DNA from: Actinomadura rubrisoli
GTDB taxonomy: Bacteria > Actinomycetota > Actinomycetes > Streptosporangiales > Streptosporangiaceae
Length of the DNA stretch: 64,000 nucleotides
NCBI RefSeq assembly: GCF_004349215.1
Contig: NZ_SMKU01000009.1
Span: 1-64,000, forward strand
Direction: 5' to 3'
Positions 24,940 to 31,709 of this stretch are shown in pieces; the stretch's first letter is position 1; each line of letters opens with the position of its first letter. The notes beneath the pieces were generated by a model that saw nothing but the letters and a program-made list of their open reading frames with translations, was not told where the DNA came from and ran no database searches. The position numbers and the translations under genes were made by a program.

Positions 24940-25326
24940 TCAGACGCTGCGGCCACCCTCTTCCGCCCCGGTGCGCGCAGCCGCGGCGAACGGTCCCAGT
25001 CGGGCCGCGATCGTCGCGCACGCCCCAGTGAGATCGTGGCAGGGCGCCAGCGGATCGCCGGTCGAGGAGATGAACCACGGCACCCCGCCCACGCCCGCCT
25101 TGACGCGGACGCTCTCTCCGACGCCCGGCAGTTCGGGCGCGACCACCCGCAGCAGCGCGGGGTGCTGGTCGTAGCGCGGGGACGCCGACCAGCCGACGGC
25201 CGTGAGTGCATGGGCGAGGGCGTCCAGATGATCGGTCGCGGTCACCGGCAGTGCGGCGCGGCGGCCGTGGACTCCCGCCCCTTCCCCGACCGCCGCGCCA
25301 GGACGCAGGACCGCCCGCCAGGACAT
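24940..25326 (-). CDS. Small unknown protein of the XRE-linked cassette (128 aa)
   Basis: ATG 25326 gives 128 residues: LAHALTAVGWSASPRYD, PALLRVVAPELPGVGES, GVGGVPWFISSTGDPLAPCHDL and TGACATIAARLGPF. It aligns by eye with the C-terminal half of the 130-residue protein at 25674 (LAVELRECGITATAYD, MFRWLDGDRVIGPVGDL, VDAVLASF). The two therefore look like members of one small alpha/beta family. A pair of strong hairpins separates it from the upstream genes of the cassette, so it may have its own promoter. Function unknown; no catalytic motif seen. Confidence 0.72.
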   Translation of the reverse strand: MSWRAVLRPGAAVGEGAGVHGRRAALPVTATDHLDALAHALTAVGWSASPRYDQHPALLRVVAPELPGVGESVRVKAGVGGVPWFISSTGDPLAPCHDLTGACATIAARLGPFAAAARTGAEEGGRSV

Positions 25327-25359
25327 GGAATGGCGGACGGCTAGCCCCGCCAGAAACAG

Positions 25360-25444
25360 GCGGGCGCGGGAGGCCGCCCGCACGGAACCTCCCGCGCCCG
25401 CTGGGGACGGCGCGACGCGGGGGCGTGATGCGTCGCGCCGTCCC
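25360..25444 (-). terminator. Two tandem hairpins ending the three-gene cassette
   Basis: Perfect stems of 15 bp (25404-25418 with 25430-25444) and 14 bp (25360-25373 with 25388-25401). Read on the minus strand the second is followed by CTGTTTCTGG, a weak T-rich tail. They lie between the 70-residue gene and the 128-residue gene and probably stop transcription of the former. Confidence 0.7.
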
Positions 25445-25464
25445 GGCCTGAGGTGGCGGAACAC

Positions 25465-25677
25465 CTAGATCGCCGACCTACGCAGATACCAATCGACCGT
25501 GACGGCCAAGGCGTCCGCGCTCGGCGCCTCGACCAAACGCGGCCCAAGCTGCGACGGGACAATGGCCCACCACATCCCCGTAGCCTCTCCCCACCACGTG
25601 GTGATCCCGGCGGGAATCGCCGGTGGAGCGTCCCGGACGGGCGGCAGGTCGACCACCGTGTCGCCCAGCCGATTCAT
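25465..25677 (-). CDS. Small unknown protein of the XRE-linked cassette (70 aa)
   Basis: 70 residues; its ATG overlaps the stop of the 130-residue gene (ATGA), so the two are translationally coupled. It contains AITTWWGEA-like GITTWWGEATG and MWWAIVPSQLGPRLVEAP followed by a helix (SADALAVTVDWYLRR). The order W-rich strand, WWAI/V strand, then an AD-starting helix is shared with the 85-residue and 130-residue neighbours. A damaged copy of this gene is at 21289-21655. Function unknown. Confidence 0.72.
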   Translation of the reverse strand: MNRLGDTVVDLPPVRDAPPAIPAGITTWWGEATGMWWAIVPSQLGPRLVEAPSADALAVTVDWYLRRSAI

Positions 25678-26066
25678 GACCGCTCCTCGAACGACGCCAG
25701 GACAGCGTCGACGGTGACCAACAGGTCCCCGACCGGGCCGATCACCCGGTCACCATCCAGCCAGCGGAACATCCCCCGCCGACAGGTCACCAGCCGGGTG
25801 CGCCCACCCGGGCCCGTCGCGGTCAGCGTCGTGTCGTAGGCGGTGGCGGTGATCCCGCACTCGCGCAGCTCGACCGCCAGGCCCCGCAACGCGAGCCGGG
25901 AGTCGGCCCCGCCCGCCTCCTCCAGCAGCTCGCGCAGCAGCCCGAGCTCATCGGCCTGGGCACCGAAGAACCCGCCTCGCCCGGGCGGGCCCGGCCGCCA
26001 AGCGTGCCACCCGGTGCCGCCCGGCACGTCCTTGACCTCCACCAGCCAACCGGGGAACTCCTTCAT
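25674..26066 (-). CDS. Small unknown protein of the XRE-linked cassette (130 aa)
   Basis: 130 residues from ATG 26066. It appears two-part. Residues 1-50 (FPGWLVEVKDVPGG, GWHAWRPG, ADELGLLRELLEE) resemble the 85- and 70-residue neighbours. Residues 60-130 (LAVELRECGITATAYD, FRWLDGDRVIGPVGDL) resemble the 128-residue protein. It would thus be a fusion of the two domain types encoded separately around it. The ATG lies close after a run identical with the decayed copy at 21478. No known fold or catalytic residues recognised. Confidence 0.75.
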   Translation of the reverse strand: MKEFPGWLVEVKDVPGGTGWHAWRPGPPGRGGFFGAQADELGLLRELLEEAGGADSRLALRGLAVELRECGITATAYDTTLTATGPGGRTRLVTCRRGMFRWLDGDRVIGPVGDLLVTVDAVLASFEERS

Positions 26067-26092
26067 GAGGCCGCACTGCGTCTCCGGCCCGC

Positions 26093-26350
26093 TCACCGCA
26101 GACCCGCCTCGGCCTCGACGACCGCACGCAACTTCGCGCGCAACTCGTCCGCGGTGTCGGCGTCCGGCTCGGTCTGCACCCGCGAACTGAGAGGGCGACC
26201 GTCCAGCCGAGCGCGTCTGGGGGTCCGGATCGCCCACCAGCGGCTCGTATCGGAGGTGTAGACGATCGACCACCGCGGGAACTCCGCGCGGAGCGCGGCC
26301 TTCTCCTTCTCAGTGGCGGTTGCTCCGGGCGGCTGCTGTACCTTGCCCAT
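26093..26350 (-). CDS. Small unknown protein of the XRE-linked cassette (85 aa)
   Basis: 85 residues; GGAAGTGAGG precedes ATG 26350. Key parts: a charged N-terminal helix (ATEKEKAALRAEFPRW), strands with SIVYTSDTSRWWAIR, and a C-terminal helix (DADTADELRAKLRAVVEA). The FP-x-W, WWAI, ADELR order is the pattern shared by the cassette. It lies 156 bases downstream of the XRE regulator on the same strand. I have seen similar short proteins beside XRE/TPR regulators in actinomycetes, but no function is known to me. Confidence 0.72.
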   Translation of the reverse strand: MGKVQQPPGATATEKEKAALRAEFPRWSIVYTSDTSRWWAIRTPRRARLDGRPLSSRVQTEPDADTADELRAKLRAVVEAEAGLR

Positions 26351-26372
26351 AGCCGGACCTCACTTCCGGTCA

Positions 26373-26412
26373 GGCCCCGGAACCCCCACTGGGCTAACAG
26401 TGGGCCGGGGCC
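26373..26412 (-). terminator. Long hairpin between the XRE gene and the cassette
   Basis: An outer stem GGCCCCGG/CCGGGGCC (26373-26380 with 26405-26412) and an inner stem CCCACT/AGTGGG (26385-26390 with 26399-26404) are separated by a 4-base bulge. It may terminate the XRE transcript or act as an attenuator before the 85-residue gene. Confidence 0.55.
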
Positions 26413-26506
26413 GCCTTATGTGTCACACAACACACTCCCTGTGACCAGTCCCGGCAGTGTTCCCAGATTGGAACTTTGCCGCCCTTGCCCTCTCGGACGT
26501 TCCTCG

Positions 26507-27700
26507 TTAGATGCTCATGCGGTCGTGGAGCCGCCGAAGCGGCTCGGGCACTGTGCGCCGGGCGTCCATCAGGTGGGCCACCACGCCGCGTGCCGAGGGG
26601 TGGTAGCGCGTCATCTGAGGTGCGGTCCGGTCGGCCGCCAGTAGCTGCGCGAGTGCCCGATCGTAGTCACTGAGTTCCGCCCTAACGCGCGCCATGTCGA
26701 TCTGATGGTGCGCGCGGCGCTCGGCCGCGAGCCCGAGCAGCACCGGTTCGGTGATCTCTTCGTCCCGTCGTGCTGCCTCGTCGAGGTCGCCGAGTTCCAG
26801 TGCTATAGCGGCACCGTGGATCGCAAGGTTTCCGGGGTTGTAGTCGGTGCCGTGCTCGTCGAGAGCGGGCTCGCCAGCCGCGCGGCTGACTTCGGTGGCC
26901 TGCCCGTAGTAGTGCCATGCGTCGGCCTCCTTTTGACCGCGGGCCGCCACGACGGCGGCGCGCAGGCTCAGGGCACCGAGTACCTCAGTGGCATCCGGAC
27001 GGGACCGGTCGACACTACGGATCGATTTGTCGAGCAGGCGCAAGGCTGGACCGTAGGCGGCGACGCCCATCATCAGCAGCGACCGCCGGTGTGTGATCAT
27101 GAGCGGCAGATGAGGGTCTTGCGACTGCGCGGCGGCGACGGTCGCACGCTCCATGATCTGCCCCGACAAGTCGTTGTACCCCAGGCGGCGCGTGAGCGAA
27201 GCAGCAAGGTTGTGTGCCCGGTGGAGCGCCGTCCATGCACGCGGGCCGCCGACCTCATAGACGTGCCAGGTGAGTTCCTCGATGATTCCCGGCAGGCGGG
27301 CGGCAAGCTGGATATGGCGCGCCTGGTGGCGTAGCTCCAGGGCGTCGTCGATCGCGGCGGAGAGCTGGGCGAGTGTGCGCGGCGGGGCGTCGAGCTCCGG
27401 GCCTACTTCCACGTAGGCCATGGCGCGTCGCAGGTCAGATATCGAGCCGTGCACCCGGTCGTCGGCGCGAGTGTGACCCCGGTAAGGCTGCCCGTAGATT
27501 TCGGCTGGATCCACGGCTAGGGCAGCGGCGACCGCTGCGACGAATGCGGGGGTCGCGACCTTGTGCCCCGCCTCCACTTGCGCGATGTGGGATCGGGAGT
27601 AGCGAGCGCGCTGGGCAAGACCGTGCTGTGTGAGCCCGCGCCGCTTGCGTGTGCGCGCCACCCGGACGCCGATGGCATCGGGGGTACCATCATCGGACAT
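26507..27700 (-). CDS. XRE-family regulator with TPR-like C-terminal domain
   Basis: 397 residues. The N-terminal helix-turn-helix (VARTRKRRGLTQHGLAQRARYSR...IAQVEAGHKVATPAFVAAVA, about 10-60) is the Cro/CI type. The rest is all-helical and TPR-like (for example LELRHQARHIQLAARLPGI, GALSLRAAVVAARGQKEADAWHYY). Actinomycetes encode many such regulators, usually beside one or more small genes whose products they control or bind. GGAGAGG precedes ATG 27700, and both are inside a long dyad (27699-27753). The small cassette 24940-26350 follows on the same strand. Confidence 0.88.
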   Translation of the reverse strand: MSDDGTPDAIGVRVARTRKRRGLTQHGLAQRARYSRSHIAQVEAGHKVATPAFVAAVAAALAVDPAEIYGQPYRGHTRADDRVHGSISDLRRAMAYVEVGPELDAPPRTLAQLSAAIDDALELRHQARHIQLAARLPGIIEELTWHVYEVGGPRAWTALHRAHNLAASLTRRLGYNDLSGQIMERATVAAAQSQDPHLPLMITHRRSLLMMGVAAYGPALRLLDKSIRSVDRSRPDATEVLGALSLRAAVVAARGQKEADAWHYYGQATEVSRAAGEPALDEHGTDYNPGNLAIHGAAIALELGDLDEAARRDEEITEPVLLGLAAERRAHHQIDMARVRAELSDYDRALAQLLAADRTAPQMTRYHPSARGVVAHLMDARRTVPEPLRRLHDRMSI

Positions 27701-27753
27701 AGGCCCTGCCTCTCCTGATCGGTCGCACTTTCAGGCTACGAGGCAGGGCCTAT
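27699..27753 (-). promoter_or_regulatory. 14-bp dyad covering the XRE start region
   Basis: ATAGGCCCTGCCTC (27699-27712) and its perfect inverse (27740-27753) flank 27 bases. On the transcript the proximal arm contains most of the ribosome site and the first two bases of the start codon. It could be an operator for autoregulation or an RNA hairpin that hides the start. Confidence 0.72.
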
Positions 27754-27856
27754 TCACGTCATGGGGTCTGTGCACCCGCCGCAGGGGCTGCGGCGGTCCG
27801 CCCAGGGCGATGCCCCAAGAGTTCCCGAAGCCTTCCCTGTCTGGCACGCTCACGCC

Positions 27857-28015
27857 GTGTACGCAGCCCAGCCCCCCGAACAGCGCACCACCATGGTCAC
27901 CAGCCTGGCACGCCGGGTGGCCGACGCCGTCCCGGGGCGCGGCTGCGACGCCGCGGTTTTCGCCGCCTACCGGGAGTTGCTGGAGTCTCGGCCGGAGCCC
28001 AGAGCGGTCACATAG
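27857..28015 (+). CDS. Possible small protein, 52 residues
   Basis: A GTG-started frame reads AAQPPEQRTTMVTSLARRVADAV and AAVFAAYRELLESRPEP, which looks like two amphipathic helices. There is no clear ribosome site, and its last 49 bases overlap the damaged tail of the convergent acetyltransferase. It may be real or the residue of a longer gene (the frame is open back to 27761). Confidence 0.4.
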   Translation: MYAAQPPEQRTTMVTSLARRVADAVPGRGCDAAVFAAYRELLESRPEPRAVT

Positions 28016-28520
28016 AGGTCGAACCAGGGCTCGGTCTCACCCGGGTCACCTGGCACGCGGCCGACATGGCGCCACCCCACCGCTGGTACATCGCCTGGAC
28101 CTCCCCCTCATCCGGCGCGGTGGCGAGCGCTGCTCGCTCCTCGGGCCGTCCGGCGAGCAACTCGTCCAGGAGCCGGCGCCCCAGCCCCCTGCCACGGTGG
28201 GTGGGTCGGACGGCCAGGTCAATCACGGCGAACGTCCGCCGTCCGGTCTCAGCGGTGAACCTCGCGGGCTGGACGGGCTCCAGGTCGTCTCACCAAGACG
28301 CCCGGGCCGTCAACGGCGCACCGTAGACGAAGCCGACCAGCCCGCCTTCATCCTGTGCGGTGACGGCCTCGAATCCGGGCGAGGCGAGCAGGACCCGCAT
28401 ACGCGCCCGGTAGTCGCCGAGATCGGATCTCGGGAACGACTCGGCGTACACGGCCTCGATCTCGCCGAGTTGATCGCGGGCAGCGTCGCCGTCGAGACGC
28501 TCGATGTCCATCGGGTCCAT
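27967..28520 (-). pseudogene. GNAT acetyltransferase pseudogene
   Basis: From ATG 28520 the frame reads MDPMDIERLDGD...EAVYAESFP and GGLVGFVYGAPLTARASW, then a TGA at 28290-28292. It continues in the same frame with DDLEPVQPARF, the acetyl-CoA loop VRPTHRGRGLGRRLLDELL, and MYQRWG. There a one-base loss near 28066 shifts the frame; restored, it reads WRHVGRVPGDPG and PWFDLYVTALGSG to a TAG at 27967. Two lesions make inactivation nearly certain. It would have been a GCN5-type N-acetyltransferase. Confidence 0.82.
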
Positions 28521-28644
28521 GACACCACACCCCTCGATCACCCGACGGCGCGCATCGAGACTGCGCGGGCAATCTCGGCCAGTCCAGTCGAGAAGTTCGT
28601 ATTTCTCACCGTCCGGCCACACCATCACGGGATAGCGTCACCGT

Positions 28645-29775
28645 ATGACATTGGGTGAGGACCAAGGGGGAGTGACGCCCCCTATGACCAAGGCCCACTG
28701 GCAGGGACTGCTGGAGGAAATGCCGCGTCACCTGTTCGTTCCCGACATCGCCGTGGTGGGGCCAATCATGGACGATCCACGATCGTGGATCGACCGGACG
28801 GCCGATCCGGCCCGCTGGTGGGAGGTCGTGCACAGCGACACCGCGATCGGCGTCCAGCTCGACGACGGCGCGATCGACCTAGCGGCGAAGACCGGCGTCG
28901 ATCCCTGCGCGGTAGCCACCAGTTCGACCTCGGCGCCGCATCTGGTCGCCACGATGCTGGACCTCCTCGACGCCGGGCAGGGAGACCGAGTCCTGGAGGT
29001 GGGGACTGGGACCGGGTGGACGGCGGCTCTGCTGGCGCGGCGGGTCGGTGAGGCCAATCTCGTCAGCGTGGAGATCGACGGCCCCGTCGCGGCGCGGGCG
29101 TCCAAGAACCTGCGCTCCGCTGGAGTCACCGTTCAGGTGGTCACCGCGGATGGGACGAAGGGCTGGCCCGCTCAGGCACCCTACGACCGAGTACATGTCA
29201 CGGTCGGTGTCGCTGATATCCCGTACGCGTGGGTGGAGCAGACCCGGCCTGGCGGGGTGATCGTGCTGCCGTGGATGCCCGGCTGGAGAACGGGCCATCT
29301 GGTCGCGCTCACCGTCGCTGACGATGGGACGGCGGAAGGGCGGATTGGTGAGCCGTGCGGGTTCATGATGCTGCGCGATCAGCGCAGGTCACCGAGCTTG
29401 ATCGACGGGGTCGCCCGCCGCTCGCAGACCATGGTGACGCCACGCGAGGTCGCCGAGGCAGGAGAGGGCTTCGAGGTCGCCTTGGCCGGATGCATGCCCG
29501 GCGTAGAGGGCGGCGGGTTCGACAACGACGACGGGTCGTACCGGCTGGTGGCAAACACTGACGATTCCCGCATTCTGGTCGTCCATCGCCCCGGGGAACC
29601 GGCAGCGGAGGTCAAGCAGGTCGGACCGCGTAACCTTTGGGACGAGATCGTGGACGCTTACCGGCGCTGGTGCTCATGGGGTCGGCCGGGCAGGGACCAA
29701 TTCGGCCTGTCGGTGACCCGCCAGGGAACACGAGTGTGGCTTGTCGACCCCTCGCAACCGATGGACGCTCCCTGA
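28645..29775 (+). CDS. PCMT-type methyltransferase, TgmC-like
   Basis: 376 residues. An N-terminal LLEEMPRHLFVPDIA and WIDRTADPARWWEVVHSDTAI region precedes the SAM-binding fold with motif I VLEVGTGTGWTAALLAR (about residue 115), SVEIDGP and the PCMT-like DRVHVTVGVADIPYAWVEQ. The N- and C-terminal additions match the methyltransferase of ATP-grasp peptide maturase (tgm) systems rather than housekeeping L-isoaspartyl repair enzymes. No ATP-grasp ligase or obvious precursor peptide lies nearby. ATG 28645 is used; ATG 28684 is an alternative. The mini zinc-finger gene starts one base after its stop. Confidence 0.8.
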   Translation: MTLGEDQGGVTPPMTKAHWQGLLEEMPRHLFVPDIAVVGPIMDDPRSWIDRTADPARWWEVVHSDTAIGVQLDDGAIDLAAKTGVDPCAVATSSTSAPHLVATMLDLLDAGQGDRVLEVGTGTGWTAALLARRVGEANLVSVEIDGPVAARASKNLRSAGVTVQVVTADGTKGWPAQAPYDRVHVTVGVADIPYAWVEQTRPGGVIVLPWMPGWRTGHLVALTVADDGTAEGRIGEPCGFMMLRDQRRSPSLIDGVARRSQTMVTPREVAEAGEGFEVALAGCMPGVEGGGFDNDDGSYRLVANTDDSRILVVHRPGEPAAEVKQVGPRNLWDEIVDAYRRWCSWGRPGRDQFGLSVTRQGTRVWLVDPSQPMDAP

Positions 29776-29776
29776 C

Positions 29777-29902
29777 ATGGGCAAGCACGCGAAAGACACG
29801 GACTGCTCAATGTGCAAAGGCAGCGGGAAGCAGGAGTACAACGTCGACAACAAGACCGAGACACGGCCCTGCTCGGGATGCCGGGGCACCGGAAAGGTCT
29901 GA
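29777..29902 (+). CDS. Mini protein with two CxxCxGxG motifs
   Basis: 41 residues starting one base after the methyltransferase stop. Two DnaJ-type half-fingers are plain: CSMCKGSGK and CSGCRGTGK, separated by a short charged linker. Together they form one zinc site of the DnaJ cysteine-rich fold, without a J-domain. Tight spacing implies co-translation with the methyltransferase. Short DnaJ-like fingers mediate protein contacts; whether this one is a partner or a substrate is open. Confidence 0.72.
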   Translation: MGKHAKDTDCSMCKGSGKQEYNVDNKTETRPCSGCRGTGKV

Positions 29903-29905
29903 CCC

Positions 29906-30028
29906 GAGCCGCTGGCCGACCCGCCGCCCCGCTACGACGCCCGCGGCTACATGATCCCCGAGGACGGGGAGGAGTACGACGAGGCCGGGACCTGTTGGGT
30001 GCAGGCGCGGAGGGGGTTGCCGAAGTAG
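29906..30028 (+). pseudogene. Possible gene remnant behind the mini zinc finger
   Basis: In the same frame as the zinc-finger gene, after its stop, the sequence reads EPLADPPPRYDARGYMIPED and GEEYDEAGTC, which looks like protein; then it degrades (WVQARRGLPK) to a stop. No start codon or ribosome site is evident. It probably marks a broken end at about 29985, where a minus-strand remnant begins. Confidence 0.3.
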
Positions 30029-30213
30029 ATCGCGTTGGCGCAGGCGACGTAGCTTCTGCCGGGCTGGGCTGGAATGGTGGGGCCGCTTCCCGGAACCGGG
30101 ACCTCTGTGCAGACCTGGTTCGCGCATTCGAACAAGGAGAGCCATATCCTGGTCATGTTCGAGGCGTCGAGAATGTACATAGATCCCTGCGCCTGTCCAT
30201 TCTGAACGTTCAT
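29947..30213 (-). pseudogene. Fragment of a probable secreted cysteine-containing protein
   Basis: The frame reads NVQNGQAQGSMYILDASNM, IWLSLFECANQVC, RSYVACANAIYFG and LRACTQQ, with evenly spread cysteines as in small disulfide-bonded exported proteins. There is no signal peptide: a TAG blocks the frame upstream near 30280, and neither GTG 30225 nor ATG 30213 has a ribosome site. The tail after ACTQQ is antisense to the neighbouring remnant. I take it as the surviving mature part of a lost gene. 30226-30427 shows no further gene. Confidence 0.45.
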
Positions 30214-30427
30214 GCAGGTGAGCACGGCGGGGTGGCCGTGCGGAGCCGTGAACTCAGGACCAAAGCCTGCGCCCGCCTAATGTCCATGTAAAGGCCGGTG
30301 ACTCGAAGCGGCCAGCGAAGGCCGACGTGATCGTCTGTCGCGGGGTTCTTCCGCGAAGACGACCACGTCCGCCTTGCCGGGCTTTCGAAATGCGCGAGGG
30401 AAGCGTGTTCCCGTCCGGTCGGCGGTC

Positions 30428-31618
30428 TCAGCCCTTGACGCAGATGAGCTGGCGGAGGTGGGATACGACCTCGACCAGGTCGGACTGGGCCTCGATCACC
30501 GTCTCCAGGTCCTTGTAGGCGCCGGGGATCTCGTCGATGACGCCGCTGTCCTTGCGGCACTCCACGCCCCGGGTCTGCTCGACCAGGTCGTCCACGGTGA
30601 AGTTCTTGCGGGCCTTGTTGCGGCTCATCCGGCGGCCCGCGCCGTGCGAGGCCGAGTTGAACGCGGTCCGGTTGCCGAGGCCGCGGACGATGTAGGTGCC
30701 GGTCGCCATCGAGCCCGGGATGATGCCGAGGTCGCCGCTGCCCGCGCGGATCGCGCCCTTGCGGGTCACGAGCAGCTCGACGCCGTCGTACTCCTCCTCC
30801 GCCACGTAGTTGTGGTGGCAGGAGATGACCTCGCCCCACGTGCAGCGCCCCTCGAACCGCCTGGTCACGACGTCCTGCGCGAGGGCCATCATGACGGCGC
30901 GGTTGCGGCGCGCGTACTCCTGCGCCCAGAACAGGTCGTGGCGGTAGGCGTCCATCTTCGCGGTGCCGGTGAGGAACACCGCGAGGTCGTTGTCCGGGAG
31001 GTCCTGGTTGTGGGGGAGCTTGCGGGCGGCCTCGATGTGCTGCTCGGCGAGCTCATTGCCGATGTTGCGCGACCCCGAGTGCAGGACGAGCCAGATCGCG
31101 CCCTCGTCGTCGGCGCACAGCTCCAGGAAGTGGTTGCCGCCTCCGAGCGTGCCCATCTGCGAGCGGGCGCGGCCGAGGCGGGCGCGCACCGCCGGGTGCA
31201 GCTCGTCGAACGCCTTCCAGAAGTCGTACCAGCCGCGCTCCTTCAGGCCCGGCAGCGCGGACGGGTCGACGGCCTGGCGGTGCGAGCCGCGGCCGACCGG
31301 GATCGCCTTCTCCAGCTTGTGCCGGAGCGGTGCCAGGTCGTCCGGCATGTCCTCGACGGTCAGGGACGACCGGGCGGCGGTCATCCCGCAGCCGATGTCG
31401 ACGCCGACCGCGGCCGGGGACACCGCGTCGCGCATCGCGATCACGGAGCCGACCGTGGCGCCCTTGCCGTAGTGGACGTCGGGCATCACCGCGAGGCCCT
31501 CCACCCACGGCAGGGCGGAGACGTTGCGGAGCTGGTCGAGGGCCAGGTCCTCGACGGTGTCGGGGTCGGTCCACATCCGGATGGGAACGCGGCCGCCCTT
31601 GAGCGTCTGGTACGGCAT
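30428..31618 (-). CDS. rtcB: RNA-splicing ligase RtcB
   Basis: 396 residues. RtcB joins RNA 2',3'-cyclic phosphate (or 3'-phosphate) ends to 5'-OH ends using GTP and Mn. Signature segments are GVDIGCGM (metal-binding Cys), GGGNHFLEL, VLHSGSRNIG, the HHNYVAEEEYDG histidines, and SHGAGRRMSRNKA with the guanylated histidine. Its short length (under 400) is the common bacterial form. selB follows upstream on the same strand with a 91-base gap. No archease or RtcA partner is seen, so RNA repair rather than tRNA splicing is the likely role. Confidence 0.95.
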   Translation of the reverse strand: MPYQTLKGGRVPIRMWTDPDTVEDLALDQLRNVSALPWVEGLAVMPDVHYGKGATVGSVIAMRDAVSPAAVGVDIGCGMTAARSSLTVEDMPDDLAPLRHKLEKAIPVGRGSHRQAVDPSALPGLKERGWYDFWKAFDELHPAVRARLGRARSQMGTLGGGNHFLELCADDEGAIWLVLHSGSRNIGNELAEQHIEAARKLPHNQDLPDNDLAVFLTGTAKMDAYRHDLFWAQEYARRNRAVMMALAQDVVTRRFEGRCTWGEVISCHHNYVAEEEYDGVELLVTRKGAIRAGSGDLGIIPGSMATGTYIVRGLGNRTAFNSASHGAGRRMSRNKARKNFTVDDLVEQTRGVECRKDSGVIDEIPGAYKDLETVIEAQSDLVEVVSHLRQLICVKG

Positions 31619-31709
31619 GCCTTCTCCTTCGGTGGCGGGATCCGAACCGTGATCTATGACGCCAGAAGTGCCCGGTGTGTTTCAAAGGGTTTTCCCGCCA
31701 CGACGCGGC

